64,000 nucleotides of DNA, from positions 40,902,485 through 40,966,484 of the forward strand of contig RSEF01000003.1 of the NCBI GenBank assembly GCA_003993805.1, written 5' to 3'. The notes under the pieces were generated by a model. That model did not search any database. It was given only the letters and a program-made list of their open reading frames with translations, and was not told the DNA's origin. A program made the position numbers and the translations under genes. This DNA is from Himantopus leucocephalus (taxonomy: Eukaryota; Chordata; Aves; Charadriiformes; Recurvirostridae). Below, piece by piece: positions 1-10,412 of the stretch (position 1 is its first letter; each line of letters starts with the position of its first letter).

Positions 1-1102
1 CCCCCCCTTCCCTGCACACCTCTGCTGTAACATGTGTGCTGATACCGGGGAGGAGGGATGGGGAATAGGCTCTCTGTGAGCATCCAGGCTCCGCTCATCA
101 TCATGGGAGACAAGAGACACCTGCCCAAACATCCCCGGAACCGCTCCTCACACTTGCATACCCAAAAAACCCCACACCCTTCCCCCCTCCCTGCCTCGCA
201 ATGAGTGCAATAACAGGAACAGAATGACCTGCAGAAATTAAGAGGACTGCCAATTGTAATCAGCCTTTACAAACACCTAAATTTCCTATAGCCTCACAGT
301 CACCGCAACATCCCAGGGAGGAAATACCTTTCAGGCAGAGGAAGGAACCAAGCCCAAGTCACAGAATTATTTTATAAAAAGAAGACAATTACTTAATCTG
401 TGGCAGTTTTCTTAACACATCCTTCCTTTTCTGTTGCTTTTTTTGTAACCAAAAAGACAGTTATTCACATTAGCTCTATAAAAGCTCTTCTAAAATACCA
501 ATGGCTTCCTTAAAGAGCCTAGAGCTTGTAAGTAGATGAGGGAGAGGAAAAGGGGCAACCACATAGCACACACCAGCCCTTCCTTCTTTGCTTAACGTTA
601 GAATAAGCAACGTGCATTTAAAATACGGTCCACGTCTGTGAAGTGTTTTCTGATCAGCTATATCATGAAATATTCCCCATACTTCCATGAATGACCATAA
701 ACCCCCTTTATTATAAATAAATGAAAAGAGGTACTTAGCCACACACTACCCTTTACTTGTTCTTAGACACAATAAGTTAAAATAATAATCACATCTGCCA
801 ACTTGACTACTAATACGAGTATTTTTCTTTCTGATTAAAGGCAAAATCAGCAAGGAAATAAACTGTTGAAAGTAGTGTTAATGAAAGGTTAAGTTTGCCA
901 GCCATGGCACAGGCCCTTTCAAACACCTTATTTAGTGATAAGAGAAAAATATATCCAGAAAATAAACTTTACGACCAGAAAGCCACTTAACACTACCCTT
1001 ATTGAGCAATACTTTAGTAATGACCATACCATTCATAACCACCCACACTCATCCATTTAGATCGTTCTTTTGATGGCACTGGACCTTTGTCAGAGAAATA
1101 AT
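1..1102. other. AT-rich non-coding stretch, no gene seen
   Basis: The first 200 bases are C-rich with moderate GC content, then the sequence becomes AT-rich with short homopolymers. Open frames here are short and lack splice context or recognisable protein content. Nothing else is supported before the CR1 fragment that begins near 1103. Confidence 0.6.
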
Positions 1103-1295
1103 GGGGATGGTGAAACACTGGACCAGGTTGCCCAGAGAGGTGGTAGATGCCCCATCCCTGGAAACATGCAAGGTCAGGTTGGATGGGGCTCTGAGCAACC
1201 TCATCTAGTTGAGGATGTCCCTGCTCATTGCAGGGTGTTGGACTAGATGACCTTTAAAGGTCCTTTCCAACCCAAATTATTCTATGATTCTATGA
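1103..1295 (+). mobile_element. CR1 LINE 3'-end fragment, plus orientation
   Basis: The text contains the avian CR1 3' signature in sense order: GTGAAACACTGGACCAGGTT, then GCCCAGAGAGGTGGTAGATG, GTTGGATGGGGCTCTGAGCA, GGACTAGATGACCTTTAAAG, and the terminal ATTCTATGATTCTATGA. This is the 5'-truncated tail typical of CR1, which inserts by target-primed reverse transcription and usually retains only its 3' end. No reverse-transcriptase coding is left. It matches the minus-strand copy near 32.5 kb along nearly its whole length, so both belong to the same or closely related subfamilies. Family assignment rests on established knowledge of CR1; the exact subfamily is not determined. Confidence 0.95.
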
Positions 1296-4200
1296 AATAT
1301 ATTTGTCACCGCATAGATTTCATTGTGGAGAAAAATCACATTTAATTTCTATTTAGTCATATAAATATACCTATTTGGAGTAACAAAAGGATAGTTTGGG
1401 ACATAAAGGTAATAAAAATCTTTAGTGGCTTATATCACAGAAGAAAACAACACAGTCTTTTACTTCTCAGCTACTGAAATTTCTGAATTGCATGGGTAGT
1501 CTTTGGAATTTATTAGGGAAGAAAAAAATCCAAATCTAGTCCCCTCCCCCACAAAAAATCCTAAATCCACGCTTCAAACAGAAGAGAGAGAATGGCATGA
1601 AAACACGAGGATTCTAGCCCACATGAGAGAGAGGGGTAAATCAGGTGGGCTGAAAAAAGGCAGGGCACAGATGCTAAAGAGAACACACATGCAAGAATGA
1701 ACACCTGTTAAAGGCTGCCACCTGAAATAAAACAGAGAAGCTTTTAAAAGTGTGTCCTCTGCACAGGTGTTACTTCCTTCCTGTGTATTTTAACTGGGAA
1801 AAGAACGGGTGCAATTTACACTGTCACACTGTTTATAATGTTTCCTCCTTTAGTAATCAGCTCACCAGCATACGTGGGAGTGGGAATCAGCTACTCTTAC
1901 AGGGAGGACGTGGAAGATGCCATCTACCCTCTTAGGTCTTTATTTTCTCCCTTTGTAAATTAGTAGATACTTGTCTCTGTCATATGAATGTTATCAAGAC
2001 TTCGATGTCTCTACCATTAACAATTGCAGTGGGGTTCAACATTTTGTGGTATCTATAATTATACCTTGCATCATTAGAAAACACTGTTATAAGCACTGTA
2101 TAACAGTGAGAAAGCATCAGGACTAGTCACCAACAAATAAAAGGTTGGCCTGTTTTTCTTTGCAAGTTCAGATAACACAAGCCACACTTAACTGGTTCAT
2201 TACACAGAAGTGCATAATAAAGCTGTAAAACTAAATGAACTGCCAATACAGACTAATCATCTTATACTTACCCAAGATGATGGCATTCAAACAAGACTAC
2301 CGCATTGCAAAGCGGATTTAGTAATTAATGTTAACTATTATATTTCATATTATAAGTATAAAATATGGATACATTCTTATAAGTCCTGAGTAATATGAGC
2401 AAATGTGAAACAATGCAATCATTGACAGGCCATGTAATGAAAAAAATGAGTTATCAAGTTTAACATTTAAGGATCCAGTCCAAGAAGATGAATACATAGT
2501 GGAAACTGAGGAAAGGTTGATGAAAATATTGTTTTTCATGGTTCCCAGGATTTATATGACGGCATAAAAATGAGATGATTTGTGCCTGTACTTCTCCTCA
2601 TGAAGAGTTTAGCTTAATGTTTCCTTTTTTACTTTAAATGATCTCAAGAAATATATTAAGTCAAATTTAATGTGGTAAGACAAATGGTAGTGATGTGCTG
2701 AGCAAGCTTTTATGTGCTTCAGCCTTGACCTGCAGTATCCCTGACACTCAAACCAACTGAAGTAGAAAAGGACAATTATTCTGCATTACTCTTTATTATG
2801 GGACAGAAATTCAAGAAAAGATTAGACTGCAAAAATGATTTTAATTCAGCCTCATAATGGACTTGAATGCAGATTTTAAAGACAGAAGATTCAGTACATG
2901 CATATACTCTTTCAGCAAAAGTCCCAACTGGTGACAAAAAGGACAATGACACGGTTATTAGGAGTGAAAATACAAACAGAAATTGTATAGTTTATACACA
3001 TAAGGAAGAATGACTTAGAACATTTTGTGAATAAATGACAGGCACTCAGAAAGGGAAAAGAGTTTTGTAAAAAAACATTTAATGTAATTTATTGATTGAT
3101 TGCAGTGTCTTAAAACAAATCTAATGAAAAGAAAAATCTAGGAGAAATCCATAGTAAAAATGACAGGGACAGCACCAAGAGAGGGCATGAATTAGAGATA
3201 TAGTAAAGAACTATATTCACATCTGAAGAATGAAAATGAAGAAATGCATGGAAAGATGCATTAACACTCAAAGACATCAGAAACTCTGAAAAGATACAGA
3301 AGGGAGAGAGAAGGATGGTTATATGGATAAAACCCTGGCTCTTCCTATCAGAAACCTCATACAAGAATCAATGTAAGAAATAAAGTTGCACAAAAAAAAA
3401 TAGATTTTTCCATTCTTCCACAAAATTCAGATGTGAACTTTGACTAGTTAAGGAGGAAAGAGATAATGATAAGCTGGTGTATTTACGAGTTAATGAAATA
3501 CGCTGGAGAAATTGTCCATTTTAACTTGTTCCTGAAAGTCTGTGAAATGCTACGTAAAGAATACATTAAAATGATAAAATAACAGTTACCAACTAGTTGT
3601 CTTCACGCTGATGTGAAAGAGGATATGCTTGTGGGTATTTTTATCTTTGAGAATGTGATCAATTTGATCACATAAATTTAAAAAGTAAAATTCATTCTAC
3701 TAAGAAGGACCACATTTAATCAAATATTTTATTTATAATTGAAAAAAACTGTCCAATGATGGGCTACTTCTTCAGGAAGGACATACGGGTTACTGTACAT
3801 GTATACTGAGAAAACTTTGACTGACAACACATGATCCAGCATATTAGTACTTTACCAAGCAGTAATACACAAATGGCAAAAGTTACCAATATGTAGCTCA
3901 AAGTCAGTCAATATTTATTTAATATCTATTTGCTAGTATGATAATATGTAGGAAGAATGCTAAGCAGCAGCTACAAATTGATAATTTTCATCAGCAAATT
4001 CAAATTATTACCTTTCAAAAATTTTACAAGATCTGGTCAAAAGGTACTCTACCACTTGAACTGCCACTTGGAATTCAGCAACACTTCCAGAAGACTGAAA
4101 GCTATGGTACAAGTATTTAGCAAGGTTAATGAGTAAACCAAAAAACTACAGGTATCATGAATTTGCCAGACAACAACAGAAATGGTGATAAATTAATCAA

Positions 4201-7200
4201 AAGTGGTAATGGAAGTGAATTAATGTTTACTCAATACGACTTTTTGGAACATTACTTTTGTCAAAAATATGTATAAGATTACAGACTTGGTTAAGTATAT
4301 TACCACTATAACCTTGTTTTTATCAAGACCTGGTACAACACAGTACCTTGATTAAGAAACTAATACAATATAAAAAGCATCACAATTTTCACTGAATTGC
4401 TTACAAACTTGAACTCAGAAAATACCCTGCAATTAGTTGTAGTAGGTATTCAGAAGTTTCCCCTTCTTTGTTCTTTCTTTTCCAACTTGCTCTGTCACTT
4501 TAAGACATAACAAGCCAGGTTTTTACCACTTGCTTAACAACTGAAGAGGAAAAAAATAAGGTGTTATAAAATGGTAGTTCTTGATTTGATTTCAAAAGTA
4601 TTTATCTCTTGAAATAGGTTTTAGGCACCTATTACACTTTAAATTTTTGCCATGGTCTCTACCTCATATGCATGTTACAGCTGGAATACTACTAGGATTT
4701 GTTATCTCCCAATAACTTTATGCAAATAAACGCATTAAAGACTAGAACTGGACCACTGGCTACTGTATCACTTTAATCAACTTCCGTTCTCACTTTAAAA
4801 AAAGTGTTTCCTTTTCTAAATACAAATATTATGGCTACACAATATTGGGCAACTTACTGTGGCAGCCTTAATGTAACCTAACGTTATAAACGTCAGGTAA
4901 TTACTTCACTCTTCAGAACTTCTAGCCAACCTTTTCTGATATAGAAAACTGTAAATATTAAGAATAATTTTAAAGGATTGGTTGGATTCTGCGTGTTAAC
5001 ATCATATAGGCCGCATGTAACACCAAGTAAATGAAAACACGCACTTTGTTCCAGGATACGCTTATGCCTCCTCAAAACGCTAACAAGCTGATATTAAAGC
5101 TTCTAAAAATTTCTGAAAAAATATATGAGAGAAAATAAAATTTGCATATATTTGGAAATAATGCCATTTGAAGGACATTTCCCTGTAATTATAATCTAGG
5201 CATCTCTTAGGTGAAGGACATACGCACACTAAGAATCTCTCCACACTCTCCAAGCTTAAAAAGAGTTTCTTCAATACTTTCTACAACACTTAACTCGGCC
5301 TGATATCATTTTCCAGTAATGCCAGGAGCCCTGGCATGCACAACATAGGGAAGTCATGGTAAATACCTTGCTCATTTATTGTAATTTAACCTCATTATGC
5401 AAGCTGCAACTACAAAGAAGAGCCTCAGAATTAGTTGTCTTTATCTCAAAGGAAATTTAAAAATTACTTTGCAACTTCCCAAAGCTGTACTGCTGATACA
5501 GAGCTATTGTTCATTCAGTGGGTTTATTACTTACGCCTTCTTTAAAAGAGCTATTAACACAGTAAGGATCTCATTATTTTCTGTGGACTGGAAGAAAAAA
5601 ATCAAATAAATGTTGGTAAAAAAAAAAGTATGGGCTGATCACAACTGACAAAGCACAGAGCTCTGAAAGTAAGACATCTGGTTCCTGAGACTGACCCACT
5701 CATTCAGATTAAGAATAAAGAGAAGATTATGAAAAATCTGGTCCCTGATTCAATTAAGTATTCAAGTATGTCTAGCTTTACATATTCAAGTTATCCTACC
5801 AAACCAATGGAATTGCTCACTTAAAAAAATTATCCGCATGCTTAGAGACGATGCCAAAGGAGAGACTGAAAGTGACTTCAGGGACACAAAGTAAGGCAAA
5901 GCATTTCAGGGGGTCAGGCTGCACCTTGCATCAGGGAGAAGCTCCACAAACCCCCTGTTCCAGAAAAGAAATGGATTTAAGAAGTTTGCTGCTGCCCGGC
6001 TTCTCTGTTTTCAGGTAAGCAAAGAACACCATCAGTGCAATGATCATTTCCAGTATCATCTAACAAATGGTCCCAGCAGCCCTGCTGAGGTATAAACAGC
6101 AGCAGAGATTTGAAAAGGAACAGCTGGAGAGGGGAGTTGTTAAGCAAACCCAAGAATCCTTCCCTTGGGAGCACCAACTAGTTGCAGACACTAATTTTCT
6201 GTATTTTTCAGGATTCATCAAAAGCAAGATTTACTAACAATGGATACTTCTTGCACAGCTTTTTCTCCTCAGGGACAGTAAAACACATGTGAGAACAACT
6301 TGAAGAAGAATTAAGGTATTACCAATTGCTAAGGGAAGATTAAAATCACTGAAGAAACATGTTAAAAGCAGCTTACTAGGAAAATCTTAGAAAGGAAATT
6401 AGCTGGAATGCCATTGTAAAATTATTCAAGGTTGCAGAAGAAAGCATTACTATTCCTGTTTCTAATGTGGTAACATTTCTATACATTGAAAAAATTTTGT
6501 ACAACAGAAATAAGACAGTTTAGAAATATTTAAATAACCTGAATCCTTTGATTAAAATAACAAATATCCCTTGATATTCTAGATAATAAATTGTTTCATT
6601 TCCATTTGTTAAACTAACTGAAAATTAAGTTCAAAAGTAGCCGCTGCTGAAAATTAACTGAAATATCAAGTTATATTCTCTTATGGAAAATGAAGTTCAA
6701 GGAAATTGAAATGAATCTCAGGAAACCATCATCAAATATTTTGTTGACCTATAATAAAATTCTGTGGACGTATTCAAAGAAGGAAGTATCTTGAATTAGA
6801 TTAGGCTGAAACTAGTTTTCAGTTTTGCATCTGTACTTTCCAGCAAAGTTGAAACTTATCAATAAAAAACGTGAAGAAATAGAATGTTTAGTCAAAAATT
6901 ATTTCAGTGGAAATAACTAACCAGCTTTCAAGAGCATGGAGGCAGGAAAATCAACAACAAAAGGAAAAAATCCTTCTCAAGGAAAACATGGAATTGTCTT
7001 ACACTGTTTTAAACCACTGAAATGAAATTAGCTGGAAACAAAAGCATTGACTCAAACTAATGTCAAACAGGGCCATCACTTTCAATTCCCTTAATCTACA
7101 AAGAGAAATTTCAGTAATTCAAATGTTGCTACTTTAATGATTTTGTTCATCCTGTTATAATTTGCAACTAACAGATAATATAGGCATAGAGAAGCTCTCC

Positions 7201-7211
7201 TCTTTACTTAC
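1296..7211. other. AT-rich non-coding stretch
   Basis: About 5.9 kb of AT-rich sequence with frequent stops in all frames. The open frames seen are below 90 codons, rich in F, I, K, S and L, and without paired splice signals, as expected by chance. It contains one short perfect palindrome (3653-3673) and a minus-strand splice-donor-like motif near 2271 that has no open exon behind it. No repeat family was recognised. Confidence 0.6.
3653..3673. repeat. 21-bp perfect palindrome
   Basis: ATGTGATCAA, a single T, then TTGATCACAT. The arms are perfectly complementary over 10 bases with one central base. It could form a small hairpin or be a dimeric binding site; no function is inferred. Confidence 0.8.
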
Positions 7212-7247
7212 GCTGCTTGTTCAGTTGTTGCCCACTACTTTCTATTA
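7212..7247 (-). other. possible 36-nt micro-exon (minus)
   Basis: On the minus strand a pyrimidine-biased acceptor (TTTTACTTTGTAG) is followed 36 bases later by a near-consensus donor (AAGCAGC/GTAAGTAAAG). One phase is open and would read IESSGQQLNKQ; the phase starting at the first base opens with stop codons. Short exons of this size exist in vertebrate genes, but paired signals at this spacing also arise by chance in AT-rich introns. No gene identity is proposed. Confidence 0.15.
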
Positions 7248-8426
7248 CTACAAAGTAAAATTATGATACATATTGAGGCAATATANCCCGAATGTTCCTT
7301 TTCTTTAATTGCTTGTTTTATACAGGTATTAAAAAATATTGACAAAAAAAAATCTTTGTTGGCAAAATTGCTTACTCGGATACTTAAAAGCTTGAGAGTC
7401 CCTCAATACCCAGCTTCTGGGTAAGTAGTCCAAAATTAATAGGTGAAAATCGTTATTTTCTTCAGTTTATCACCTGTGCTCCCTTTCTTCCCCACATACA
7501 CACGCACAGCTTCTTCCTGTTTCTAAACTTCTTGTAATAAAATATATAATGCATAATTTTTCCCTTTCTCAGTTCATCTTAAAAAAAAATGATGAACTTT
7601 TCATTAGGTTTATCATTAATGAACTTAAGAAAAAAAAAATCACCATAAAGGACTGAAATGAAATCACCAAGTGCAAATAAGCAGCAACTATGCTGTCCCA
7701 GCCTGCTTGTTGATAGCTATTAAAGTGACACAATTGGTTTCCTTCAGTCAAGATAAATGAAGGAACAGATGCCTTGAGAGGAGCTAAAAAGGGCATTCCT
7801 CCTTTGGAACATAGTACAAGTGAGAACTTAGCTTTTTTCTTTTTACAAATTTATATTAATGTCAGTGACAGAACTTACCAGTCTGAGATTCAGTATGTGT
7901 TATCTCATTTACTGATAAATTGGCTAACAGATTGAGTCAACAAACTTACAAGCACTGTCTACCATAATCAAATATTAACCAACCCCCTTCAAGGTATGTC
8001 TTCATGACTGACTTCTCAGTCTGCAAGTTATGATGTCAAGTTTACCCAGGCTGCCTTTCCTAATAATTGCAAAGGATTTAGTTTAACTAAACGGGAGGAG
8101 GAGGAGCTGGAGATTTTAAAACAAAGGAATTTGAAAGATGATGTTTGGAACTCAAACCTTGCTCTGTTGTTGGTCTGAATCCCATTGCCTGTTGTTTTAT
8201 GAAGTACAGAAATTTTCACTGAAAGAATGGAAAACACGATTGTGAAAGGCAAAAATAACTGCTCAGTTACATGGGAGGTGTTGGAACATATTCAGAGACA
8301 CAGAAAACCCAATGCTCCACTGCATGACATTTCAAATTTTGTACAAATGACGAAAATGATAACTGTTAGAAATAACAGTTGGTGATCATACAGACTTAAT
8401 ATATACACACAGCTTGCAAACCACAT
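7248..8426. other. AT-rich non-coding stretch
   Basis: AT-rich sequence with a single undetermined base at 7286 and several A runs. No coding or repeat signature was recognised. Confidence 0.6.
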
Positions 8427-8597
8427 TCAGAAATACAACAATACTTCTTCACTTGATTCCCTACGGCTTTCAATGTCTAGTGCCTGCCTTTTCATATGCC
8501 GGCTGCCGAGCCCTTTCCCCTGGCAGCAGCGTGGGCACAAGGCAGCTCGACCACCGCAGCGCTCGCACCAATTCAAGTGTCCGGGGCCAGAGGGGTG
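8427..8597 (-). CDS. candidate cysteine-rich terminal exon (minus)
   Basis: A long pyrimidine tract rich in C ends in CACCCCAG at 8598-8600 on the minus strand, a strong acceptor. The following frame stays open for 56 codons to a TGA. It reads HPSGPGHLNWCERCGG at the start, continues with RAALCPRCCQGKGLGSR, and ends with SSEEVLLYF. The cysteines form a CxxC-x6-CxxCC arrangement resembling a small zinc-binding ribbon or a DnaJ-like CxxCxGxG half-site. The stretch is unusually rich in CpG for its surroundings. I do not recognise the protein, no AATAAA was found close downstream, and no upstream exon was identified. A GC-rich patch with a chance open frame is a realistic alternative. Confidence 0.22.
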   Translation of the reverse strand, partial: HPSGPGHLNWCERCGGRAALCPRCCQGKGLGSRHMKRQALDIESRRESSEEVLLYF

Positions 8598-8646
8598 CTG
8601 GGGTGGGGGGCAGGCAGTGATGAAGGCTGAAAACAGGTCTGTAAAA

Positions 8647-8742
8647 ATGTCTATTCTTAGTCTCCTGCCCTGTCTAATTATAGTCCATTGCTCAGTCCCG
8701 CGAGACCGGGCAGTGGAACAAGCAGTATATGGTAAGTGCCAG
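8647..8742 (+). CDS. candidate signal-peptide first exon (plus)
   Basis: An ATG at 8647 opens a frame starting MSILSLLPCLIIVHCSVPRD, a short N-terminus, a hydrophobic core and small residues that would suit signal-peptidase cleavage near VHCS. The frame runs into two tandem donors: TATATG/GTAAGTG after 8731 and TGCCAG/GTAAGCC after 8742. An upstream in-frame ATG at 8620 adds nine residues. The CpG-containing GC-rich patch just upstream (about 8495-8630) could act as a weak promoter. No partner exon was found downstream and no known secreted protein is recognised. It overlaps the same GC-rich patch as the minus-strand candidate at 8427-8597, so at most one is likely to be real. Confidence 0.18.
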
Positions 8743-9943
8743 GTAAGCCATCAAGGAACTGCCAAGAGGAATGACCCCCAAACCTTTAACACGCGCACAG
8801 CCCCAGCCTGCCTCGTTTTGAACATAGAGACAAAACCTGCAGTGTCAGAGGGGTCAAGCCACTTCAACTAGATAAAAGCGCATGGAAATACCATAGGTAC
8901 TACCATTTTCCAGGAAGAACCTATGATCATTACAGACACTATCTAGCTCCAACAGAAAGTAAACAAAGACCCTTCCATTGATACCAGTTGCATTTTAAGT
9001 TAGCCATGGAAGAACAGATCATGGAGACCTGAACATACCAAAGACCCTTCAAAGCAGAAGTGGGTTCCCAACATCACACTGGAACAAGGAAGCTCAGAAT
9101 TTTAGCAAGATATGCTTTAAATTTAATTTTTGAAGAGAATCTATTAAAAAAATCTTCTATTTCTTTAAATATATTAATGAAAACTAATTTACATTTTTCT
9201 CTATTGAAACCTTGTTTATAATTGCAGCTTTAAAATCACCCAACATCAGTGAGCTAAGTGGATTCAGGCAAAAAAAAAAAAAAATAATGTCCCTACAGGT
9301 TTCCTTCTTTAAACTACATACCAAAATTCCCAGTGATTGTGTGCTGGGAGTGAGGACCTCATCTGCACATGCTGCTCCTTACTGTTGCAGTATTTTAGGA
9401 CTCAAAAGTCATCAGGTTAACACTAAAACGAACGTACTGTTTTCACATTTCTTCTACCTTTTCTCAGAATTACTTTCTTTTTTTATTAGTATTTTTCTTT
9501 TCACTAGTTATTCTGTTTAGATAACAAAAACAATGTTTCATGTCACCTGCATGTTTTTCAGACTCAAAGGATAGATTCTTCTGCCATCTAATCCCCTATC
9601 CCAAAAGCAAGTATAAGTCAACACAAGGTAAAATAAGCATTTGTTAAAGAAACTTCATTTCAAAAAACTATTCAGAGTTTACCTAAACTCCAAAAGTTTA
9701 GTGTGCTTTAGATAAGCATACTAGTATCAGTAATCTAATTGGTTTCTGCCACCTACAAATTTAAGGGAAGACTTCATTTTTGTTTGACTTTATTCATTTT
9801 TTTGTTTGTTTTGGGGTTTTTTTTTTGTGTTTTGTTAAAATAGATTTCATATCTTAATCTGACACAATAAGAAACCTAGGTACATGATGTTTATATGGTC
9901 AATGAGTATCTGAGTAAAAGAAGCTAATGGAACTACACATTTT
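8743..9943. other. AT-rich non-coding stretch
   Basis: AT-rich sequence with A and T runs (for example an A run near 9271 and a T/G-rich run at about 9790-9840). The open frame near 9212-9520 is F/S/L-rich with no supporting signals. Nothing else was recognised. Confidence 0.55.
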
Positions 9944-10412
9944 TCACAGCAAAACTAAAGTCAGAAGAGGCCTCCGGGGACTGTCTAGTCCAACCCTCTC
10001 GCTCAAGCAAGTTCAGCTAAAGCAGGTAGTCCATGTCCAGTAGGGTTCTGAATATCTCCAAGGATGGAAGTTCCACAACTTCTCTGGGCAACCTGTGCCA
10101 GTGCTCAGTCACCCTCACAGTAATAAGATGTTTCTTGTTGTTCCGACAGAATTCCTGTGTTTGTGCCCATCGGCTCTTGTCCTGACGNTGAACAGTCTCT
10201 CCTCATAGAGGAGATGCTCCAGCGCCCTAATCATCTTTGTGGCCCTGTGCTGGACTTGCTCAAGTATGTCCACATCTCTCTTGTACTGGGGAGCCCAGAA
10301 CTGAACGAAGCACTGCTGATGTGTCCTCACCAGTGCTGAATAGAGGGGAAAGACCACCTCCCTCAACCTGCAGGCAACACTCCTCCTAATGCAGCCCAGG
10401 AGGCCATTTCTT
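9944..10412 (-). mobile_element. CR1 LINE fragment with reverse-transcriptase remnant, minus orientation
   Basis: Read on the minus strand this begins with the CR1 segment whose antisense text is CAGCCCAGGAGGCCATTT, passes through the end of the reverse-transcriptase frame, and ends with the 3' region (GGTTGCCCAGAGAAGTTGTG, GGTTGGACTAGACAGTCC). The typical ATTCTATG tail is absent or decayed, so this copy is older or from another subfamily than those at 1.1 and 32.5 kb. Compared with the usual CR1 order, the segment between the EERL motif and the TVRVTEHWHRLP-like motif is mostly missing, suggesting an internal deletion. One base is undetermined (10188). Confidence 0.95.
10115..10366 (-). pseudogene. 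CR1 ORF2 (reverse transcriptase) C-terminal remnant
   Basis: The minus-strand frame retains [42 protein letters not shown] and YEERL, which I recognise as the conserved segment downstream of the catalytic domain in CR1 ORF2. A full ORF2 protein carries an endonuclease and a reverse transcriptase and is roughly 900-1000 residues, so this is only a small C-terminal piece. After EERL the reading leaves the family pattern, and the expected GLFSLEKRRLRGDL-like block is missing. It is a dead fragment with no coding role. Confidence 0.9.

Noticed and set aside
2266..2330. Minus-strand donor CATCTTGG/GTAAGTATAAG with a frame NPLCNAVVLFECHHLG
   Set aside because: The phase is closed by stops just upstream, and no pyrimidine-rich acceptor lies between the stop and the donor.
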